From Candidatus Gastranaerophilales bacterium (GTDB lineage: Bacteria; Cyanobacteriota; Vampirovibrionia; Gastranaerophilales; Gastranaerophilaceae): a stretch of DNA of 64,000 nt. Where the stretch lies: assembly GCA_944322855.1 (NCBI GenBank), contig CALUQG010000003.1, positions 88,810 to 152,809 of the forward strand. The letters are read 5' to 3'. This document shows, piece by piece, positions 45,859-54,779 of this stretch. The stretch's first letter is position 1; the number at the start of each line of letters is the position of its first letter. The translations under genes and the position numbers were made by a program. Below the pieces are notes generated by a model. That model worked only from the letters and a program-made list of their open reading frames with translations, made no database searches and was not told the origin of the DNA.

Positions 45859-45900
45859 AATTTTATAATAAAAAAATTAAAAAGTAAAAACATTTCTACT

Positions 45901-46371
45901 ATGCCGGAAAAACAAAGAAATAACTTGTTAAACAAAAGAGTTGGAGCCATGCTTTTTGCTACAGGCATGTTGTCAAGAATGATGTCTTTACAAATGTTTG
46001 CCGAAAAAGGCTTTGAAATAACTCCTGAGCAGTACCTTGTTCTTTCTATAATAATGGATTCCGGAGTTGAATTGTATCAAAGGCAGATTTCAGAAATTAC
46101 TCACAAAGACAGACCGAATGTCAGCAGGATTATTAATATTCTTGAAGAAATGGGGCTTGTTAAAAGGATTGAAGATGTTAATAAAAGAAAAGTCTATAAA
46201 ATATCTATTACTCAAAAGGGAATAGATATGAGAAAAAAAATTCAGCCGACTTTGTTTGAACTGAGAGCGATTACAACTAAAGGTATAAGTGAAAAAGATC
46301 TTGTTTTTACACTTGGTATACTTGAACAAATGCAAGATAACCTGAAAGATAAAGTAAAACTACACATATAA
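45901..46371 (+). CDS. MarR-family transcriptional regulator
   Basis: A 156-residue winged-helix repressor. The DNA-binding part (QRQISEITHKDRPNVSRIIN, then the wing VKRIEDVNKRKVYKISIT) is clear, flanked by dimerisation helices. It probably represses itself and both efflux operons from the adjacent palindrome and is released by a drug or phenolic ligand. No good Shine-Dalgarno precedes the ATG. The membrane fusion gene follows 26 bp later. Confidence 0.92.
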   Translation: MPEKQRNNLLNKRVGAMLFATGMLSRMMSLQMFAEKGFEITPEQYLVLSIIMDSGVELYQRQISEITHKDRPNVSRIINILEEMGLVKRIEDVNKRKVYKISITQKGIDMRKKIQPTLFELRAITTKGISEKDLVFTLGILEQMQDNLKDKVKLHI

Positions 46372-46397
46372 AAATATATTACTAGAGGATAAAATTT

Positions 46398-47504
46398 ATG
46401 AGCACTGAAGAAACAAATAACCAAAATGAACAGTTAGAAGAAAATCTTAATGCTGATGATTTAGACACAGAACTTGAGGATTCAAGACCGAGTTATAAGA
46501 AAAAAAGGGTAATAGTGCCAGCTATCACTGCACTATTGTTTTTTATAGCCGGTATTTATTTTATGGTGCATTCAATGCATTTTCAATCTACGGATGATGC
46601 TTTTGTTGAAGGACATATAGTTTCAATTGCACCAAGGGTATCAGGCCCGGTTGAGAAAATGCTGATTACTGATAACCAGCCTGTTAAAAAAGGTGATTTG
46701 CTTATAGAAATTGATCCCAAAGACTATGAGGCAAAACTTGCACAAACAAAAGCAAAACTGGCTCAGGCAAAAGCAAATTTGAAAGTATCCCAAGATGACA
46801 TTACAAGATCAAAATCAGGTTTAGAAGAATCAGGACATGATGTAGTTTCAAGAAAATCAAAACTTGATTTTGCTCAAAAAGATTTTAAGAGATATTCTGC
46901 TATGTATAAGGAAGGGATTTCTTCCAAACAGGAATATGACAACAGCAAAACTGCTTTGACAGTTGCGCAGGCTGGCTATAAAGCAGCTCTGGAACAAGAA
47001 AAAGCAGCAAAAGCTATGTTTGAAAGTTCCCAGGCTAAAAAAGAAGCAACACTTGCTGAGATTGAAAAACTAGAAGCAGAAGTAAAAACAGATGAACTGA
47101 ATCTTTCTTATACAAAAATCTATGCACCTCAGGATGGTTTGATTACAAACAGAAATGTTGAACAGGGAAACTTTGTTCAGGTTGCTCAACCGATGTTTGC
47201 TATTGTTCCTGAAACTGTTTGGGTTGTTGCAAATTACAAAGAAACACAGCTTACTTACATGAAACCCGGACAGCCTGTGGTTGTAAAAATAGATACTTAT
47301 CCAGGTAAAAAATTTAAAGCTAAAGTTGACAGTATTCAAAGAGCTACAGGTGCTAAAGCCAGTTTGTTTCCTCCGGAAAATGCTGTAGGAAGCTATGTAA
47401 AAATCGTACAGAGAGTACCTGTAAAAATTGTATTTACCGAAGATATTTCAAAATATAATATAGTTCCCGGGATGTCTGTTGTTCCTGAGGTAAAGGTTAG
47501 ATAG
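46398..47504 (+). CDS. emrA: EmrA-like membrane fusion protein
   Basis: A 368-residue periplasmic adaptor. One membrane helix at about 34-55 (VIVPAITALLFFIAGIYFMV), a lipoyl half motif (STDDAFVEGHIVSIAPRVSG), a long coiled-coil hairpin (about 110-225) and a closing lipoyl/beta-barrel part (YTKIYAPQDGLITNRNVEQG). It joins the EmrB-like pump to the TolC-type channel. The start has AGAGGA upstream and the next gene begins 2 bp after its stop. Confidence 0.92.
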   Translation: MSTEETNNQNEQLEENLNADDLDTELEDSRPSYKKKRVIVPAITALLFFIAGIYFMVHSMHFQSTDDAFVEGHIVSIAPRVSGPVEKMLITDNQPVKKGDLLIEIDPKDYEAKLAQTKAKLAQAKANLKVSQDDITRSKSGLEESGHDVVSRKSKLDFAQKDFKRYSAMYKEGISSKQEYDNSKTALTVAQAGYKAALEQEKAAKAMFESSQAKKEATLAEIEKLEAEVKTDELNLSYTKIYAPQDGLITNRNVEQGNFVQVAQPMFAIVPETVWVVANYKETQLTYMKPGQPVVVKIDTYPGKKFKAKVDSIQRATGAKASLFPPENAVGSYVKIVQRVPVKIVFTEDISKYNIVPGMSVVPEVKVR

Positions 47505-47506
47505 TT

Positions 47507-49084
47507 ATGAGTGCAGATGTTTCAGCAAATAATATGACTATAACAGGAAATCCTTTGCCTAAAATTCAAAAAAAGGAAATCCCTCTTTGGCTCGTAGCAT
47601 TCACAATCTTGCTGCCTACATCTTTTGCGATGCTTGCGACATCTGCTACGAACGTTGCTATACCATATATTGCTGGTTTTTTTGGTTCTACTGTTGATGA
47701 GGCAAACTGGGTAATCACGACATACATGATTGCAAATGCCATACTTATCCCTATGACCGGATGGCTTGAAAATTATATGGGTCGAGTTCTATTTTTAAAA
47801 GTCTTCATTTCTATATTTACCGTGGGGTCTCTTGTCTGTGCTATGGCACACAGCTTGAATATGCTTGTTTTAGGCAGATTAATTCAAGGTATTGGCGGTG
47901 GCCCTATGATGCCTATTTCTCAGGCTATATTAATTGCTGCTTTCCCTTACAACAAAAGAGGTCAGGCTATGGCCTTATTCGGGTTTGCCGTAATGGTATT
48001 TTCTATTCTCGGTCCAACTTTTGGAGGTTTTATTGTTGACAATTCCGCTTGGCAGTGGATTTATCTGGTAAATATCCCGATAGGAATTTTTTCTGTTGTA
48101 CTTGTTCATTGCAATATTGAAGAACTCAAAAACAGAGTTAAGCCGGATAAGGTTGATTTTGTCGGTTTTTCTTTTCTCGTATTGTGGCTGTTGTCGATGC
48201 AGATAGTACTTGATAAAGGTCAGCAGTATAACTGGTTTGATTGCACATGGGTATGCTGGTTGGCCGGAATATCTTTATTCTCTTTTATATTTTTTATTGT
48301 CTGGGAGCTGGAATATCACAGCCCCATTGTTAATTTAAGAATTTGTAAGGATAAAAACTTTTTTATAGGTACTATTTTGGGGTCATCAGTCAATATGATT
48401 ATCTATGTTACGATAGTGCTTCTCCCTAGCTTTTTGCAAAGTTTGATGGGGTATAACGCAATGCTGTCAGGCATGTCGCTTGCTCCACGTGTTTTTTCGT
48501 GTATTATAATGCTGCTTATTATCGGACCTATGGTAGAGTTTCTTGATAACAGAATTTTGATTGCAACTGGATTTTTCTTCCTCGGGCTCTCTACTATAAT
48601 GTATGCAAATTTGAATCTTGGAATATCTTTTAGTTATGTAGTGTTGCCAAATATTTTGATGGGGATAGGTGTTATTCTTGTTTTCATTCCTGTATCCGGA
48701 CTTGTTCTTGGAACGCTTCCAAAATCTGAATTGTCAAACGGTGCAGGTCTGCATAGTCTTTGTAAATGTGTTATGACTGCATTTGTTGTTTCAATGTCTT
48801 CAACATTAGTTGCAAGGCTTTCACAGGTTCATCAGACTTACCTTGTTGAAAATATGTCGAATTTCAATTTGATTTTCCAACAAAGACTGCATGCAATGAG
48901 CGGACATTTTATGCAGTTTGCCAGCAACTATGCTGTGCATAAAGGCGGAGGTCTATTATATAAACAGCTGCTTGCACAGTCAAAACTAATGGCATATGTT
49001 GATGTCTTTGAGATATTTGCTTTGATTGCTTTTATTTTAATACCTTTTGGATTTTTATTGAAAGTTCCCAAAAAGAAAGATTAG
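47507..49084 (+). CDS. emrB: EmrB/QacA-type (DHA2) multidrug transporter
   Basis: A 525-residue MFS pump with 14 helices. NEW signature parts: ATSATNVAIPYIAGFFG, then ANWVITTYMIANAILIPMTG (DHA2 motif D1/A), and GRLIQGIGGGPMMPIS (motif C-like). The region around residue 450 is an extra loop. It exports hydrophobic drugs by proton antiport through EmrA and the outer channel. It is the last gene of marR-emrA-emrB and has a terminator. Confidence 0.93.
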   Translation: MSADVSANNMTITGNPLPKIQKKEIPLWLVAFTILLPTSFAMLATSATNVAIPYIAGFFGSTVDEANWVITTYMIANAILIPMTGWLENYMGRVLFLKVFISIFTVGSLVCAMAHSLNMLVLGRLIQGIGGGPMMPISQAILIAAFPYNKRGQAMALFGFAVMVFSILGPTFGGFIVDNSAWQWIYLVNIPIGIFSVVLVHCNIEELKNRVKPDKVDFVGFSFLVLWLLSMQIVLDKGQQYNWFDCTWVCWLAGISLFSFIFFIVWELEYHSPIVNLRICKDKNFFIGTILGSSVNMIIYVTIVLLPSFLQSLMGYNAMLSGMSLAPRVFSCIIMLLIIGPMVEFLDNRILIATGFFFLGLSTIMYANLNLGISFSYVVLPNILMGIGVILVFIPVSGLVLGTLPKSELSNGAGLHSLCKCVMTAFVVSMSSTLVARLSQVHQTYLVENMSNFNLIFQQRLHAMSGHFMQFASNYAVHKGGGLLYKQLLAQSKLMAYVDVFEIFALIAFILIPFGFLLKVPKKKD

Positions 49085-49101
49085 TTTTTTATAGATATAA
49101 A

Positions 49102-49142
49102 AATACAGAAGAGCTATTCAATAGTTCTTCTGTATTTTTTTT
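49102..49142. terminator. Bidirectional terminator between emrB and rubrerythrin
   Basis: AAATACAGAAGA-G-CTAT pairs with ATAG-T-TCTTCTGTATTT (one mismatch), followed by a long T-run on the plus strand and preceded by an A-rich run for the minus strand. Confidence 0.8.
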
Positions 49143-49155
49143 TATTTTATTTTTA

Positions 49156-49695
49156 TTAATATTTATTTTCTACTTTGAAAAAATATGCTTTCGGGTGTTT
49201 GCAGACAGGACACATTTCAACAGCTTTTGTTCCTTTGTGTCTGAAACCGCAGTTAGCACATTCCCATTCAACTTCTTCATCTTTTTCAAAAACTTTTGCG
49301 TTTTTGATATTTTCAAGTAGTCGTTTGTATCTTTCTTCATGGTGTTTTTCAATTTCCGCTACTTTTTTGAATAAGAAAGCAATATCGCTGAAACCTTCTT
49401 CTTCAGCTTCTTTAGCGAATTGTGCATACATTTGTGTCCATTCGTAATTTTCACCATTTGCTGCATCTTCAAGGTTTTTCATTGTATCGGAAATGTTGCC
49501 GCCATGGAGAAGTTTAAACCAGATTTTTGCATGTTCTTTTTCGTTATTCGCTGTAGCTTCAAAAATCTGTGCAATTTGCACATAACCCTCTTTTTTTGCT
49601 TGTGAAGCATAATAAGTGTATTTATTTCTCGCTTGAGATTCGCCTGAAAATGCTTCCAGAAGGTTTTTTTCTGTTTTAGATCCTTTTAATTCCAT
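49156..49695 (-). CDS. rbr: Rubrerythrin
   Basis: A 179-residue non-heme di-iron peroxidase that reduces H2O2 in anaerobes. The ferritin-like part has [22 protein letters not shown], and [11 protein letters not shown] with the Glu/His ligands. The C-terminal rubredoxin-type Fe(SCys)4 site is ECANCGF and [12 protein letters not shown]. It follows rubredoxin and perR on one transcript. The end lies 14 bp from the emrB terminator. Confidence 0.97.
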   Translation of the reverse strand: MELKGSKTEKNLLEAFSGESQARNKYTYYASQAKKEGYVQIAQIFEATANNEKEHAKIWFKLLHGGNISDTMKNLEDAANGENYEWTQMYAQFAKEAEEEGFSDIAFLFKKVAEIEKHHEERYKRLLENIKNAKVFEKDEEVEWECANCGFRHKGTKAVEMCPVCKHPKAYFFKVENKY

Positions 49696-49741
49696 AAATT
49701 CTCCTTTTTTTGATTATGTTTCGGATAGTTACAGAATTTTA

Positions 49742-49879
49742 TTATTCTTCTTCAAATTCGTCTTTTCCTACACCGCAAAGAGGGCAAGCGTAATCTTCAG
49801 GTAAATCTTCAAAAGCTATACCGCCGTTTTCTTCAGGGTCATACACATAACCGCATACTTTACATACAAATTTTTTCAT
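49742..49879 (-). CDS. Rubredoxin
   Basis: A 45-residue protein, [16 protein letters not shown]... with a second [11 protein letters not shown] pair: the two C-x-x-C(G) motifs bind one iron. It is a bit shorter than classical rubredoxin (about 52). It passes electrons to rubrerythrin. AAGGAG precedes the ATG. It lies 10 bp after perR and 46 bp before rbr. Confidence 0.95.
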   Translation of the reverse strand: MKKFVCKVCGYVYDPEENGGIAFEDLPEDYACPLCGVGKDEFEEE

Positions 49880-49889
49880 TTTTCTCTCC

Positions 49890-50357
49890 TTAGTTTTGTT
49901 TGTTTTTTTGTTCTTGGAGGCATTTATTGCAAATGCCTCTTATTTGTATATTTATATCTTTTATTTCTCCGTATTTTTCTGCATTTTTAGGGAGTTGTAA
50001 TTTTTCACCGTCATCAAGAAATATATCATATACTTCATTGCATTTTACACAAATAAAATGGCTGTGAGGTGTTTTATCCGCATCAAAACGTGCTCTGGGA
50101 AGCTGATTGTCAACTCTGAAAATCATATCCATTTCTTCTAATGAAGCAAGTGTTCTGTAAACAGTGTCAACAGATACATTTGGCATGCTTCCTTTTACTG
50201 CCTCATAAACAGTTTCTGCATCAGGGTGTTCACAAGAGTTTGCAACCTGTTTGTAGATTTCAATACGCTGCGGCGTAACTCTCATTCCTTTGAGTTTGCA
50301 CATTGTTTTGAGATAATCTATTTTTTCTTCAAGTGATTTATTATTTTTATTTTGCAT
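49890..50357 (-). CDS. perR: Fur-family peroxide regulator (PerR-like)
   Basis: A 155-residue Fur-family repressor. The winged helix is [17 protein letters not shown] and [19 protein letters not shown]. Metal site residues are H in [10 protein letters not shown] in [13 protein letters not shown] with its His pair, and D in VYDI; structural zinc is in CVKC and CNKC. The Asp in RFD (and not Glu) and the neighbouring rubredoxin and rubrerythrin favour PerR over Fur. It probably represses its own operon through the box at 50367-50384. Confidence 0.88.
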   Translation of the reverse strand: MQNKNNKSLEEKIDYLKTMCKLKGMRVTPQRIEIYKQVANSCEHPDAETVYEAVKGSMPNVSVDTVYRTLASLEEMDMIFRVDNQLPRARFDADKTPHSHFICVKCNEVYDIFLDDGEKLQLPKNAEKYGEIKDINIQIRGICNKCLQEQKNKQN

Positions 50358-50366
50358 AATTCACCT

Positions 50367-50384
50367 TAATAAGAATTGTTATTA
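50367..50384. promoter_or_regulatory. Per/Fur box upstream of perR
   Basis: TAATAA-GAATTG-TTATTA is a dyad with one mismatched pair. It covers the predicted transcription start, 5 bp downstream of the -10 box, and ends 10 bp before the perR ATG, as expected for autorepression. Confidence 0.55.
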
Positions 50385-50388
50385 TTTA

Positions 50389-50416
50389 AGTATAACAAAT
50401 TTTGAATTTAGCGCAA
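50389..50416 (-). promoter_or_regulatory. Probable promoter of perR-rubredoxin-rbr
   Basis: On the minus strand TTGCGC (50411-50416) and TATACT (50389-50394) are 16 bp apart. The AAGGTG ribosome site follows near the start. Confidence 0.6.
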
Positions 50417-50457
50417 TAAAAAATGTTTGTTAAGTTATAAAAATTTACCAATGAATT

Positions 50458-51822
50458 TTAGAAAACATTTGTTTTGGCAATATTTTTGAATTTTGTAATA
50501 GCTCCCTGGAATAATAAATCAATTGAACCGACAGAACCGTTTCTGTGTTTTGCAATTATTACTTCTGCTTTTCCGCGATTTTCGGTATCTTCTTTGTTGT
50601 AATATTCGTCACGATAAATGAACATTACAATGTCAGCATCCTGTTCTATAGCACCGGATTCTCTTAAATCAGAAAGCATAGGTCTTTTGTCTGTTCTTTG
50701 TTCCACGGCACGTGACAGCTGCGACAGGGCAATAACAGGAACTCCGAGTTCTCTTGCGAGAAGTTTTAGGCCTCTGGAAATTCCCGAAATTTGTTGGTTT
50801 CTGTCATCTTTATTTCCTGAACCTTCCATAAGCTGCAGATAGTCAATCACAACGAGCCCGAGATTTTTTTCTTCCATTGCAAGTCTTCTGCATTTTGCTC
50901 TAATATCCATAACAGTTGCACCTGCAGCATCATCGATATATATAGGAGCATCTGCGAACAGGTTCATTGCATTTGTGAGTTTTTCCCAGTCTTTTGCCTG
51001 CATGTTTCCGGTTTTTAACTTTTGGCTGTCAACTTCAGCTTCAGAACAGAGCATACGCTGTACCAGTTGCTCTTTAGGCATTTCAAGAGAAAATATTGCA
51101 ACAGCTTTGTTGGCTCTTAATCCCACATTCTGGGCAATATTTAGTGCGAAAGCCGTTTTACCCATTGAAGGACGTGCTGCCAGGACAATTAAATCAGATT
51201 TTTGCAGCCCGGATGTCATTGCATCTAGGTCATAAAACCCTGTCGGTACTCCAATTAACTCATCACGATGCTCATAGCGGTATGAAATTTGTTCATAACT
51301 TGTTATTACAAGATCTTTTACAGAGATTAAATCTGTTGAGGCTTTTTTTTGTGCAATATTAAAAATAAGTTTTTCTGCATTATCGAGTGTAATTTCTGTT
51401 GTCTGGTTGTCATAAGCCATTTCAACAATTTCTGAACCGGCATTAATCAGTTCTCTTTTGATTGCTTTTTCTTGGACTATTTTGGCATAATATTCAACAT
51501 TGGCCGTAGTAATTACATTGAGCACCAAATCATTTATATATGCACGGCCTCCTGCGAGTTCAAGTTTTTCTTCTTCATTCAATTTTTCTGAGACAGTAAC
51601 TATGTCAATTGCTTGATTTTTTGAAAAGAGTTCTACAATTGCCGAGTAAATAAGTTTGTTGGCCGGTTTATAAAAACTTTCAGGTCTAATCAGGTCAGCA
51701 ATTTTGTTTAAGCATACAGGATTGCTTAGCACTGCACCCAAAATTGCTTCTTCTGCATCAATATTTTGAGGCGGTATTTTTTGTATTTTTCCTTCTGTTG
51801 TTTTAACCAAACTGTTTGGCAA
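50458..51822 (-). CDS. dnaB: Replicative DNA helicase
   Basis: The hexameric helicase that moves the replication fork. 454 residues: helical N-terminal domain (PPQNIDAEEAILGAVLSNP), RecA-like core with Walker A ARPSMGKTAF and Walker B LVVIDYLQLM, and DLRESGAIEQDADIVMFI. It is complete and lacks inteins, which are common in cyanobacterial DnaB. It lies 100 bp upstream of perR on the same strand but with a separate promoter between. Confidence 0.98.
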   Translation of the reverse strand: MPNSLVKTTEGKIQKIPPQNIDAEEAILGAVLSNPVCLNKIADLIRPESFYKPANKLIYSAIVELFSKNQAIDIVTVSEKLNEEEKLELAGGRAYINDLVLNVITTANVEYYAKIVQEKAIKRELINAGSEIVEMAYDNQTTEITLDNAEKLIFNIAQKKASTDLISVKDLVITSYEQISYRYEHRDELIGVPTGFYDLDAMTSGLQKSDLIVLAARPSMGKTAFALNIAQNVGLRANKAVAIFSLEMPKEQLVQRMLCSEAEVDSQKLKTGNMQAKDWEKLTNAMNLFADAPIYIDDAAGATVMDIRAKCRRLAMEEKNLGLVVIDYLQLMEGSGNKDDRNQQISGISRGLKLLARELGVPVIALSQLSRAVEQRTDKRPMLSDLRESGAIEQDADIVMFIYRDEYYNKEDTENRGKAEVIIAKHRNGSVGSIDLLFQGAITKFKNIAKTNVF

Positions 51823-51985
51823 TTTTTCATTCCTTCCTGAAAAATATTATATGTTAATTAGAGATATTAATCACTTATTTTTTTCAATATTACCACACAA
51901 GTTTACAAAGATTAAACACACAGGCATTGAAAATTTTATAAAAATAACAAAACATAATAGTAAATCACAATCACGTAGGAGAATT

Positions 51986-52291
51986 ATGTTTAAAAAGATA
52001 ATAACACCTGTTGATGAACTAAATTATCGAGTTGACGGAATTGATAACAAATATCTCATAAATGAAGGAAACAGAGCACTGGGACTCTTTGCTGCAACTA
52101 CAGGCACAATTGTTCCGACACAAATATCTCAGCAGGATGTTTTCTTTTATGTCATGGAGGGTGTTTTCAATTTAAAAATTGATGACAGAATGTTTGAACT
52201 AAAAACAGGCGAGCTGATTCTTGTTCCAAAGACAAGCTCTTTTACTGTTTCATTTCCTGAAAATGCAAAAATATTGACAGCAAGACTTTAG
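51986..52291 (+). CDS. Small cupin-fold protein
   Basis: A 101-residue single cupin domain. FFYVMEGVFNLKIDDRMFEL and GELILVPKTSSFTVSFPEN are cupin strands, but the metal-binding His residues of motif 1 are Gln (QISQQD) and that of motif 2 is also missing, so it is probably not a metal enzyme. The ATG at 51986 has TAGGAGA upstream; the frame runs back 45 codons without a ribosome site. Ligand and role are unknown. Confidence 0.8.
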   Translation: MFKKIITPVDELNYRVDGIDNKYLINEGNRALGLFAATTGTIVPTQISQQDVFFYVMEGVFNLKIDDRMFELKTGELILVPKTSSFTVSFPENAKILTARL

Positions 52292-52401
52292 CAATTTATT
52301 GCTTTTTTCATAGAAACTAGCAAAATATCATAAATTTTGCCCAGTAATCCATCAATTTTAATGAAAAAGGAAAATATATTTTTAATTTTCTTTTTATTTT
52401 T

Positions 52402-53154
52402 CTACGCAGTGCATTCTTTTTCATCATTTTCAACACTCTTTTCTCTATTCATAATAAACTGTGCAAACAAATCAGCATAAACCAGAAATACATAGAATGA
52501 TACGAATGGAATAATCAAAGCCAGTATTTGACCATTCATAAGCAATGAAACTGCAATTATATATACTAAACCTATAAGAAGACAGTATAATACGAGTATA
52601 ATATAGTTAAAAATGTTGCCTTTTATCATTTCATATGCTTTTTCAATATTCCAGAAGGAGCTGATTTTAAAGTCAAAAGTGAAATTCAATGCTGCCATTG
52701 TATAAAGAAATACATATCCGACATACATTATTGCTGCAATAGTTAAAAACGGTATGATTTCTTTTGACAAAGTTAACGGAGTGAAAGTTAAAATCAAAAG
52801 TGTCAGAAGCAAAAATGGAATGCTAAATACAATTCCGCCGATAAATGCTTTTGAGCCTATGTACGTATAGTATGAAAAGTATTTTATATCAGGCAGGCCT
52901 TCTTTGTCGTGGACAACTCTGTTGTGTACAGCTTTGAAGAAATATCCCGAAACTGCAAAAAATATTACCGCTGAAAAAATTAAAAATAATGTCAGCATAA
53001 AATAATTTACGGGATCGAAAATCATCCGCCTAATTCCCGGAAAAATATACGCAAATGTTGGTAAAAATAATACAAGACCGCCTACGATAATGTCTCGAAC
53101 CCAGTTTTCATTTTTCGGCACAAAAAGCAATGCCTGCTTCAGACTAATACTCAT
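52402..53154 (-). CDS. DUF4013-type membrane protein (second paralog)
   Basis: A 250-residue polytopic inner-membrane protein with six hydrophobic segments. The start MSISLKQALLFVPKNENWVR and the KYFSYYTYIGSKAFIGGIVF region are of the DUF4013 type, paralogous to the next gene upstream. The loop between helices 2 and 3 (NRVVHDKEGLPDIKYFSYY) is the most conserved part. Function unknown. It ends with an acidic tail (KSVENDEKECTA). Confidence 0.8.
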   Translation of the reverse strand: MSISLKQALLFVPKNENWVRDIIVGGLVLFLPTFAYIFPGIRRMIFDPVNYFMLTLFLIFSAVIFFAVSGYFFKAVHNRVVHDKEGLPDIKYFSYYTYIGSKAFIGGIVFSIPFLLLTLLILTFTPLTLSKEIIPFLTIAAIMYVGYVFLYTMAALNFTFDFKISSFWNIEKAYEMIKGNIFNYIILVLYCLLIGLVYIIAVSLLMNGQILALIIPFVSFYVFLVYADLFAQFIMNREKSVENDEKECTA

Positions 53155-53186
53155 TTAGCATGCTCCTAAATAAAATTTTAAATAAT

Positions 53187-53235
53187 AAACACACTATCAT
53201 TTTAACACTTTTTTGAGAAAAATGATAGTGTGTTT
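53187..53235. terminator. 17-bp perfect inverted repeat between DUF4013 paralogs
   Basis: The arms 53187-53203 and 53219-53235 (AAACACACTATCATTTT) are exact complements around a 15-nt loop. On the minus strand it lies 28 nt after the first paralog's stop and ahead of the second. It could be a terminator or a processing/attenuation site inside a two-gene unit. Confidence 0.55.
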
Positions 53236-53263
53236 GCCATATTTTTCAAGATTTTTTTGTTAA

Positions 53264-53896
53264 TTATAATTTTCTTATTTCATTTTTTAGCGGTGCTTCT
53301 GATGCGAACTGTCCTACTACGTTATATGCTGTAAGAAGCATCGGGTAGCATAAAAAAGGAACCAGAACTATTGTTATTATAGGTATGCAAACAAGGAACA
53401 TAATAATCCCGTATACCACATAAACAAGCAGAAGAAATATTATTAATGATATAAACCCTGAGGAGTTGTTTTTAAACAGTTTCATTCCTCTTGAGAAATC
53501 AATCATTGACAGTATTTTCTCATCAGTGCAAAATACAACAGCCATAACCATTCCAAGTATTGTAACGATAGTCTCTATTAAACCGACGATTATTGATGTT
53601 GCATGGTTATCGCCTGATGCCATATAAATGATAATTGTTAATATTACAAACGGTATTGAAAAAATAACATATCCGATTACTATTTTTGCTCCTGTGATAA
53701 ATAATGCCCCGAGGTCGCTGTATTCAGGAAGTGTATCATTTTTTTCTATATAGTTTTGCAAAGCTTTTACTATATATCCGAAGGTAATAAAATTTGCAAT
53801 CGGGATAAGAAACAATATACTTCCAATAATGAGTTTTAAAAACCATGTTTCAGACTGAAATGGTGATTTTAAAGCTCTTACAATATCAATACTCAT
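53264..53896 (-). CDS. DUF4013-type membrane protein (first paralog)
   Basis: A 210-residue membrane protein with five or six helices; MSIDIVRALKSPFQSETWFL and KNDTLPEYSDLGALFITGAK parallel the paralog (position of the L-P-x-y/d motif is the same). DUF4013 members are common in bacteria and archaea without known function. It is upstream of the second copy, separated by 109 bp that hold a large inverted repeat. Confidence 0.8.
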   Translation of the reverse strand: MSIDIVRALKSPFQSETWFLKLIIGSILFLIPIANFITFGYIVKALQNYIEKNDTLPEYSDLGALFITGAKIVIGYVIFSIPFVILTIIIYMASGDNHATSIIVGLIETIVTILGMVMAVVFCTDEKILSMIDFSRGMKLFKNNSSGFISLIIFLLLVYVVYGIIMFLVCIPIITIVLVPFLCYPMLLTAYNVVGQFASEAPLKNEIRKL

Positions 53897-53945
53897 AAAA
53901 ACTCCTACTTTTAATACAATTTAAATTTTTAATTATATTATAGAT

Positions 53946-54410
53946 TTAGATGAGTTTTGTCAAGTTTGCCATTTCTATGGCAGTTTTTGCAGCTTCAGAA
54001 CCTTTATTTCCGGCTTTTGTTCCTGCTCTTTCAATAGCTTGTTCAAGATTATCAGTAGTCAAAACACCAAAGATAACAGGTATGCCTGTTTCAAGCGATA
54101 CATGTGCAACACCTTTTGAAACTTCTGCTGCAACAAAGTCATAATGCCCAGTTTCGCCTTTTATCACTGCGCCGAGTGTAATAATTGCATTGTATTTCCC
54201 TGTTTGAGCGGCTTTTTTTGCTATTACCGGTATTTCGAATGCTCCCGGTGTCCATATTACATCTATTGTTTCTTCTTTTATTCCGTGTCTTACGAGTTCG
54301 TCTATGGCACCTGAAAGCAATTTTGAACCTATGAATTCATTAAATCTTGATATTATAATACAAAATTTTTCACCGTTAGTTGTAAAATTTCCCTGTATAA
54401 TATTAGCCAT
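53946..54410 (-). CDS. ribH: 6,7-dimethyl-8-ribityllumazine synthase
   Basis: The penultimate step of riboflavin synthesis, in cytoplasmic icosahedral or pentameric form. A 154-residue enzyme: [44 protein letters not shown] and the catalytic His within it. The ATG at 54410 follows GGAGA by eight bases; a TTG 15 bases earlier is less likely. No other rib genes are next to it, and I see no FMN riboswitch upstream. Confidence 0.96.
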   Translation of the reverse strand: MANIIQGNFTTNGEKFCIIISRFNEFIGSKLLSGAIDELVRHGIKEETIDVIWTPGAFEIPVIAKKAAQTGKYNAIITLGAVIKGETGHYDFVAAEVSKGVAHVSLETGIPVIFGVLTTDNLEQAIERAGTKAGNKGSEAAKTAIEMANLTKLI

Positions 54411-54425
54411 AATATTTTTCTCCAA

Positions 54426-54779
54426 TCAATTTACTTTTCCTAAATTTTACAATATAAATATCCCCTTTTAAAGTATTTTTATCTGATTTTTACAAAACTA
54501 TCCATCATACTAAACCCGGTAGGCTAATATCTTGATTTTAACTTTTATCGCAGAATATCTATGCTAGATTATGGAGAGTTTTTTATATGTATAACATCAA
54601 AAAAAATTCAAGAATGCTTTTGAGTGCTGTTTACATTTCTTTTATTTACTGCGTTTTGATTTTGTGTGTTACAAAGCTTTTGTAAACTAAACGTAAAAAA
54701 TTGACACAATTTTAAAAATTATATTTTAATAAAATATATGTGTTATTTGGGGGGTAATTTATAGAGAAAGAGGTCTGAC
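54426..54779. other. Gap between ribH and a membrane protein gene
   Basis: About 350 bp. It holds the 32-codon reading frame at 54587-54685 with a good ribosome site; the rest is AT-rich with no clear promoter or RNA. CCCGGTAGGC near 54513 is a GC-richer spot without a partner. Confidence 0.4.
54587..54685 (+). CDS. Putative 32-residue single-helix membrane protein
   Basis: ATG at 54587 with GGAGA nine bases upstream, ending TAA at 54685. The peptide begins MYNIKKNSRM and continues as one hydrophobic helix (LLSAVYISFIYCVLILCV) ending T-K-L-L. The basic head and single helix are typical of small bacterial membrane proteins. No family is recognised, and its only support is the ribosome site and composition. 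Confidence 0.4.
   Translation: MYNIKKNSRMLLSAVYISFIYCVLILCVTKLL

Noticed and set aside
51851..51985. 45-residue extension before the cupin protein
   Set aside because: A strong AGGAGA precedes the internal ATG and the extension has AT-driven composition.
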